A stretch of DNA of 55,422 bases from Crocinitomicaceae bacterium (lineage in GTDB: Bacteria > Bacteroidota > Bacteroidia > Flavobacteriales_D > Crocinitomicaceae): contig JABURP010000076.1 of the NCBI GenBank assembly GCA_014762645.1, forward strand, positions 1-55,422, written 5' to 3'. The stretch's first letter is position 1. The number at the start of each line of letters is the position of its first letter. Shown here one piece after another: positions 51,185 through 55,422 of the stretch. Under the pieces are notes generated by a model, which was not told the origin of the DNA, did not search any database, and saw only the letters and a program-made list of their open reading frames with translations. The position numbers and the translations under genes are program-made.

Positions 51185-51736
51185 TTAGGATCCTGACCAT
51201 TGTGCCAGCATCTTTTTTTCTCCTTTTAATTCATTTTCAATCATTGCCCTGAGTATTACCCTTGCTCTACTGTATTGCGATTTTGATGTTCCTTCAGAAA
51301 TACTCAACATTTTTGCTATTTCCCGGTGATTATATCCTTCTATCGCGTAAAGGTTAAATACCGTTCGAAAACCCGTTGGCAACTGTTGAATTTTCAGTAA
51401 CAGATCTTCCAATTCAAGTTGTTCAATGGCACCATCCTCTACAGTAAGCCTGGATTCAGAATGGTCAAACATAGCGCTGATATTCTTCAGGGATTTGTTC
51501 TTTCTGTATTGCTCCAATGCGGTGTTTACCGCAATTTTTCTTAACCAGGCTCCTAAAGGACCCGTTTCATTGTATTTATTCAGGTTTTTAAATCCTCTGA
51601 TAAATGCTTCTTGCAGGATGTCTTCTGCCTCCTCTTCATTTGCAGCATATCGCATGCATACTCCTTTCATCATATACGAAAACCTGAGGTATAGTTCATG
51701 CTGTGCCTGTCGATTATTCTTCAGACATTCAACCAC
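51185..51736 (-). CDS. ECF-type sigma factor with uncertain start
   Basis: 183 residues from a GTG. Region 2 ('EEEAEDILQEAFIRGFKNLNKYNETGPLGAWLRKIAVNTALEQYRK') and region 4 ('LPTGFRTVFNLYAIEGYNHREIAKMLSISEGTSKSQYSRARVIL') are complete. Conserved residues of the family N-terminus ('KLTDHDLVVECL') lie in frame upstream of the GTG, but no ATG, GTG or TTG occurs between there and the in-frame TAG, so the true start may be a rare CTG, ATA or ATT. The downstream gene is its likely membrane-bound regulator. Confidence 0.85.
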   Translation of the reverse strand: MVECLKNNRQAQHELYLRFSYMMKGVCMRYAANEEEAEDILQEAFIRGFKNLNKYNETGPLGAWLRKIAVNTALEQYRKNKSLKNISAMFDHSESRLTVEDGAIEQLELEDLLLKIQQLPTGFRTVFNLYAIEGYNHREIAKMLSISEGTSKSQYSRARVILRAMIENELKGEKKMLAQWSGS

Positions 51737-51865
51737 TAAATCATGGTCGGTCAGTTTACTATACTTGTTCTTTTCTATAACCTCAATTTTCTCAATTACA
51801 GGGTGACACCTCTATCCTATAACGTAGCAATTTACCTAATGGTCTATTACCTAAGCATATTACCC

Positions 51866-52528
51866 TTATTTGAAGGTCAATGCAAACTTAAGTTCAAACC
51901 GGTTAATTACACGTAGTGTAACATTGTCATCCCACCACCAGTTTGTTTCTTTCAAATATGCAAAGCGATACCCCAAACTCGTTGAAAACCCCAGTCTGTT
52001 GCCAAAATACCTTGTGACACCAAGCCTTGCTCCGGTACTTAATCCTCCTTTGTTGTTGTCCCAATCGCTTAAAGGCATTTCATAACCTGCCAGAATATCA
52101 ACGTAGGGTGTAATATGATTATTTAGGATATTGTATCGGCCATTAACCAGTATCGGAACATAGCCCCATCCCCAAAAATGTTCATAACCAACAGCTAGGC
52201 CCAGGTCCCAGTGGGAGTCAAATGAATAACCATTTACAAAGAGAACCGAGGGAGAGATTTGACTCCCTCCCGCAATTCCAAATTCAGCACGTAAGAAAAC
52301 TCCTTTCCCGCTGACCTTCGGAACAAAGTTTTCTATACCTGCTATTTCATTACTCTGAAATGACCATACCGAACCGGTTCTCGTTTCAATTCGCGTACTA
52401 CTCGAATCCGTGTATACAATCTTTCCACGAATCTCAGAACCATTTTTTAGCCGGATAATATGTTCCTTCTGAGCATATACATTAGGGTTAAACACAACTA
52501 TTAATACTATGATGATTATACTTCTCAT
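51866..52528 (-). CDS. Outer-membrane beta-barrel protein, unknown
   Basis: 220 residues. Signal peptide of about 19 residues. The first mature part ('HIIRLKNGSEIRGKIVYTDSSSTRIETRTGSVWSFQSNEIAGIE') is a small SH3-like strand repeat common in secreted Bacteroidota proteins. The rest is made of amphipathic strands ending 'VINRFELKFALTFK', typical of an outer-membrane barrel. It is followed by the ECF sigma gene about 130 bases away and preceded closely by the LVIVD lipoprotein gene. Confidence 0.7.
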   Translation of the reverse strand: MRSIIIIVLIVVFNPNVYAQKEHIIRLKNGSEIRGKIVYTDSSSTRIETRTGSVWSFQSNEIAGIENFVPKVSGKGVFLRAEFGIAGGSQISPSVLFVNGYSFDSHWDLGLAVGYEHFWGWGYVPILVNGRYNILNNHITPYVDILAGYEMPLSDWDNNKGGLSTGARLGVTRYFGNRLGFSTSLGYRFAYLKETNWWWDDNVTLRVINRFELKFALTFK

Positions 52529-52555
52529 TGCTTAGTTTTTTAGATACTCAATCCA

Positions 52556-53800
52556 TTAAAATGTAATCTTACTCAACAGCTCCAGATTCTCAGGATCCGA
52601 GTAGTCGTACTGAAAAATGCCATTCTCTCCTATGACTATTGCCACACCATTGTATGGAATCACGTCTGTAGCTTTAATGTTGGAAAATCGTTTAATCAGG
52701 TTATCTCCCACATTATTTTTATCGCTCACATCAAACACTTTTAGTCCTTTGTCACCGTCGCAAACGAATAGTGTATTACCATCTACACCAACTCCGTGTG
52801 GATTTTTTAAATCTACCGTATGCACAAGTGTGGGGTTAAAGCGATTAGAGATATCAATAACATCCAACTGATTAATATCTCCTCCACAACGACCTCCTGA
52901 CCTGATTGTCACGTAGGCATAATTTCCTTGAACTACCACCGGGTCACATGCGCGTGCATGAGAAATTGAACCTTCGTGTTGCGGTGATAGCGGATTGGTA
53001 GTATTATAGATCATCATTCCCGAAGTAGTTCCTATGTACAAGTAATCTTCTTTAGGAAAAATTGTTTCCGCTTGCCAGGAGAGATACTCTACCTCACCGG
53101 TAATGAGATTAGTTGGAACAGTAATATCATAAGTTTTGAGAATATTATTATCCATCACATACAGGTAGTTATCAATAATAGCCATTTGGGCAAAAGAGCC
53201 TGAAGTTCCTACTCCATTAGCTATTCCACTGGAACCATCAGCTGAACTGAATGTGATAAATTCACAGTTAAGGCATCCTGTCCATTGGGGATAGAGATTA
53301 CCTTCCTCTTCAGTTTTTACAACATTCCATGAGGTTACGATTCCTTTAGTCTTATCAATTGTTTTAGTGGGATAATTCTTTTCCATCAGCGGAAGTGCCG
53401 TTGGGAAAATATCTTCTTCCCTAGCAATTTCAACCGGACTGTACAGTGATGAGATATCAACTACAACAAGGTCTACCAGTGCTGTAACGTACAGATAGTT
53501 TCCACGGATTGCCAATCCAGAGGCACCCATAATATTTAAAAACCCAACATTTTGCGGGTTTGAAGGATCAGAATTATCAATTAAGTGAATTCCTTCATTT
53601 GGTTCTACCACAAAGAGATGATTGTCCTTAAAATAGATATTTCCAACTCCGGAAATGTTTCTAGGGGATTCAAATGATGCCGGTGTTCTAAACGTCTCCG
53701 CATCCGTATAAACGGGTTCGTAGCAATTGTATTTGTTAATCGCCTTATCGCAACTTACAAGGGCGACAACAACAAAGAGAATAAATGCAACTTTTTTCAT
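52556..53800 (-). CDS. LVIVD-repeat lipoprotein
   Basis: 414 residues from the ATG giving a lipoprotein signal ('AFILFVVVALVSCDK'; lipid-attachment Cys about 17). Several LVIVD repeats follow: 'EGIHLIDNSDPSNPQNVGFLN', 'DLVVVDISSLYSPVEIAREE', 'MMIYNTTNPLSPQHEGSIS', 'NQLDVIDISNRFNPTLVHTVD', 'KGLKVFDVSDKNN', forming a beta-propeller. It is probably a surface or periplasmic adhesion or binding protein; no enzyme motif. An upstream ATG 11 codons earlier is possible but gives a poorer signal. Confidence 0.85.
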   Translation of the reverse strand: MKKVAFILFVVVALVSCDKAINKYNCYEPVYTDAETFRTPASFESPRNISGVGNIYFKDNHLFVVEPNEGIHLIDNSDPSNPQNVGFLNIMGASGLAIRGNYLYVTALVDLVVVDISSLYSPVEIAREEDIFPTALPLMEKNYPTKTIDKTKGIVTSWNVVKTEEEGNLYPQWTGCLNCEFITFSSADGSSGIANGVGTSGSFAQMAIIDNYLYVMDNNILKTYDITVPTNLITGEVEYLSWQAETIFPKEDYLYIGTTSGMMIYNTTNPLSPQHEGSISHARACDPVVVQGNYAYVTIRSGGRCGGDINQLDVIDISNRFNPTLVHTVDLKNPHGVGVDGNTLFVCDGDKGLKVFDVSDKNNVGDNLIKRFSNIKATDVIPYNGVAIVIGENGIFQYDYSDPENLELLSKITF

Positions 53801-54023
53801 TTTATGATTTTTGATAACGTTTTTGGTCAGCATTTTCTCTACTGATGAAACGGCTCAAAAAAGGGTTGCATTTGAAAAATAATTTTTTTGAGTGTAAAAA
53901 TTTGAATTGTTTTTCTTGGAAGGTTAAAAAGGAATTCGATATTTGTTGAAACTAATTGAAAATCTGCTTGAACAGTTATAATGAATCCGTTGGGCAGTTA
54001 GTATTAAATTAAATTATTGAAAC

Positions 54024-54629
54024 ATGAAAAAGTTGATCTTGAATTATTTGGTATTTGTATTACCAGTTTTTTTCTTAATAGCCTGCTCCGGTTCCGAAGA
54101 AAGTTCATCCTCAGATTCAGACAAAGAAGTACAGGAAGAAGATCCGTGCGAAGAAATGGAAGTTGAAGATTTCCGAGGGTTTTTAGGTATTTATCAAAAC
54201 ACGCACGAAGCGCATTTTAAGGATATTTTCCCAGGAGAAGCCACAGGAAGTTACAATGACGACAAGTCTGCATTTACATACGTATTTGATGATGTTGAAG
54301 ATGTCTCTACTTACATTACTGTTAATGCGGAATCTGGTGATGTTGAATATTATAACATCTTATTGAATTCTTATACAGAGAAGGATCTTACTGCTACTCA
54401 AAAAAGAATGCGTAAAAACTATGACATTGATGAGTGCCACGATCAGTTCTTTATGATGAGCCAGAAAGAAATTGAGAAGATTATGGGAACAGATAATACT
54501 GTTGATGAAATTGAGACAGGTGATTACTGGTTGCAGTATTGGGATGACGATACAGGTATGGAAGTACACTTTTATTTCCCTACTATCAATGACTTGGGCT
54601 GCATCATGATCAGAGTGATCTACAGCTAA
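54024..54629 (+). CDS. Acidic lipoprotein, unknown
   Basis: 201 residues. Lipoprotein signal 'YLVFVLPVFFLIACSG' with lipobox Cys at about 21, then a Ser/Asp/Glu-rich linker and an acidic globular part ('FKDIFPGEATGSYNDDKSAFTYVFDDVEDVSTYITVNAESG'). No known domain recognised. About 190 bases upstream show no gene; a terminator follows immediately. Confidence 0.7.
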   Translation: MKKLILNYLVFVLPVFFLIACSGSEESSSSDSDKEVQEEDPCEEMEVEDFRGFLGIYQNTHEAHFKDIFPGEATGSYNDDKSAFTYVFDDVEDVSTYITVNAESGDVEYYNILLNSYTEKDLTATQKRMRKNYDIDECHDQFFMMSQKEIEKIMGTDNTVDEIETGDYWLQYWDDDTGMEVHFYFPTINDLGCIMIRVIYS

Positions 54630-54647
54630 AAAAAACACTAAATTTTT

Positions 54648-54678
54648 AAAGGGACTGCTGAAAGGTGGTCCCTTTTTT
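54648..54678. terminator. Terminator between convergent lipoprotein genes
   Basis: AAAGGGAC, a 12-base loop, GTCCCTTT, followed by more T on the plus strand. It ends transcription of the plus-strand lipoprotein gene and may weakly serve the minus-strand one, whose stop lies at its right edge. Confidence 0.8.
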
Positions 54679-55216
54679 AGTCTACAATGTTAAAGTCTGG
54701 TGTCATTAAAAACCCCAGCTCTATATTTTCTCCATTCACAATGTATGTGGCCTGCACTTCATAACCTGCAATAGAATTTAATTGTTTTCTTCTCAGGTGA
54801 AGCATCACTCTTTTAGATTGTTGGAAACTCAGTTTTTTAGCTTTGAGTTCTGCCATTTTTAGCCGATACTTTAATAAAAGCACCTCTTTACTGTCACCCT
54901 TTTCTGTGGTTAGGTATTTCCCTTCGACTACCTCTTCATTTGCTGTTAAGGGGTCGTAAGCAATATCATCTATCATCAAGCCAAGGGTATCTATATCCAG
55001 TTGAATTTTCATCAGGTTGTCTTCAATGGTGGCTAACATTCCGTTCAATTCTTCTACCAGAATCGTATCAGTAATTTGAGCTGCAACTTTGATCGAATCA
55101 TCCAGGAACAAGTAATTTCTTACTTCATCCCGTATTAATTCGTCATCCGTTTCAACTTTACCGGACCCGCTACACGAAATCAGGAAAATCAATATTAATG
55201 GAATTAGATACTTCAT
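54677..55216 (-). CDS. Lipoprotein, unknown
   Basis: 179 residues from the second ATG (an ATG three codons earlier is equally possible). Lipobox 'LIFLISCSG' with Cys at about 15. The mature part is helical: 'VEELNGMLATIEDNLMKIQLDIDTLGLMIDDIAYDP', 'KEVLLLKYRLKMAELKAKKLSFQQSKRVMLHLRRKQLNSI'. No recognised family. It is followed by the bidirectional terminator and preceded by the dxs 3' end. Confidence 0.68.
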   Translation of the reverse strand: MKYLIPLILIFLISCSGSGKVETDDELIRDEVRNYLFLDDSIKVAAQITDTILVEELNGMLATIEDNLMKIQLDIDTLGLMIDDIAYDPLTANEEVVEGKYLTTEKGDSKEVLLLKYRLKMAELKAKKLSFQQSKRVMLHLRRKQLNSIAGYEVQATYIVNGENIELGFLMTPDFNIVD

Positions 55217-55262
55217 GCGGTGCATTTTTTGTGTAAATATAATCCGGAAAAAAGAAATTTAA

Positions 55263-55422
55263 CTACCCCACTAATGAAGCAGCATTTAGAATAATTCCTT
55301 CCATGAGTTTCTCAGCAGATTTCACCTGAGCATCCAAATCATAAAAGCAATCGTGATAAAGCTCTGCCTGGGTTCCGTGATCGATAAATTTATCCGGGAT
55401 TCCCAAACGCACCACCTGAGCA
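55263..55422 (-). CDS. dxs: 1-Deoxy-D-xylulose-5-phosphate synthase, C-terminal fragment
   Basis: The last 52 codons are in the window; the rest lies beyond the right edge. 'VVRLGIPDKFIDHGTQAEL' followed by 'YHDCFYDLDAQ' matches the C-terminal transketolase domain end of DXS, and the stop is TAG. The enzyme condenses pyruvate and glyceraldehyde 3-phosphate in the first step of the MEP isoprenoid pathway, which feeds the carotenoid operon at the other end of the window. Confidence 0.85.
   Translation of the reverse strand, partial: AQVVRLGIPDKFIDHGTQAELYHDCFYDLDAQVKSAEKLMEGIILNAASLVG

Noticed and set aside
1-55422. tRNA, rRNA, CRISPR arrays, insertion sequences, prophage or integrase genes
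   Set aside because: No cloverleaf-like sequence with a T-loop, no regular direct-repeat array, and no transposase or integrase motif was found on reading both strands; a covariance-model scan was not possible here.

Overview
The window reads as a chromosome segment of a marine-type, carotenoid-producing Bacteroidota, probably of the Flavobacteriales. The support is a low GC content, initiation with little or no Shine-Dalgarno sequence, several TAnnTTTG (-7) promoter boxes with TTG-like -33 boxes, and family content typical of that phylum: DUF4271-hemD, LytS/LytTR proteins, an ECF sigma factor beside a membrane-anchored barrel protein, LVIVD repeats and a single-chain glycyl-tRNA synthetase. 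The genus cannot be read from the sequence. I see no rRNA, tRNA, CRISPR array, insertion sequence or phage. No gene-free stretch exceeds about 300 bases; the largest (between glyQS and phhA) holds a regulatory leader.

Layout. 1-3.5 kb: sensory cluster (NarX-type histidine kinase, NarL-type regulator, degenerate receiver, LytS-type kinase) with an array of inverted repeats at 1536-1602. 3.4-11.9 kb, minus strand: a membrane LytTR regulator and a CarH-like B12-binding MerR regulator, then a tightly overlapping carotenoid operon: ECF sigma, crtI, crtB, a small secreted protein, crtD, cruF, crtZ, crtYcd. Twin identical-geometry inverted repeats sit on the operon promoter, suggesting light/B12 control. 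The enzyme set predicts saproxanthin (a 3-hydroxylated beta ring at one end, a 1'-hydroxy-3',4'-didehydro end at the other). dxs, for isoprenoid precursors, lies at the far right edge.

12-23.7 kb: gpsA; a secreted thioredoxin-like protein; mlaE-mlaF with a periplasmic coiled-coil protein and DUF1684; DUF2797; a DUF5916 outer-membrane protein; glutaryl-CoA dehydrogenase; DUF4271-hemD. 23.8-36.2 kb, plus strand: one apparent operon of penicillin-binding protein 1A, scoA, three GT-C-type membrane proteins, scoB, a UGM-like flavoprotein and a fourth GT-C protein. The two CoA-transferase subunits are separated by 5.5 kb of glycosyltransferase-like genes. 36.3-41.4 kb: an exported WD40-caspase protein, a STAS/SEC14-like protein and an ankyrin protein.

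41.4-47.7 kb: glyQS and, divergently, phenylalanine 4-hydroxylase (phhA) preceded by a short leader ORF with three consecutive Tyr codons, a possible antiterminator and a strong terminator. This looks like a tyrosine-sensing attenuator on the enzyme that makes tyrosine. An ABC-2 exporter pair, a DUF1579-like protein, pterin-4a-carbinolamine dehydratase (phhB, cofactor recycling for phhA) and a DUF2490 protein follow. 47.7-55.4 kb: a Tat-exported amidohydrolase lacking the usual HxH, membrane and lipoprotein genes, a second ECF sigma/anti-sigma-like pair, an LVIVD lipoprotein and the 3' end of dxs.

The strongest candidates for little-described biology are the phhA leader, the CarH operator pair controlling an operon that starts with its own sigma factor, and the coiled-coil protein occupying the usual MlaD position.
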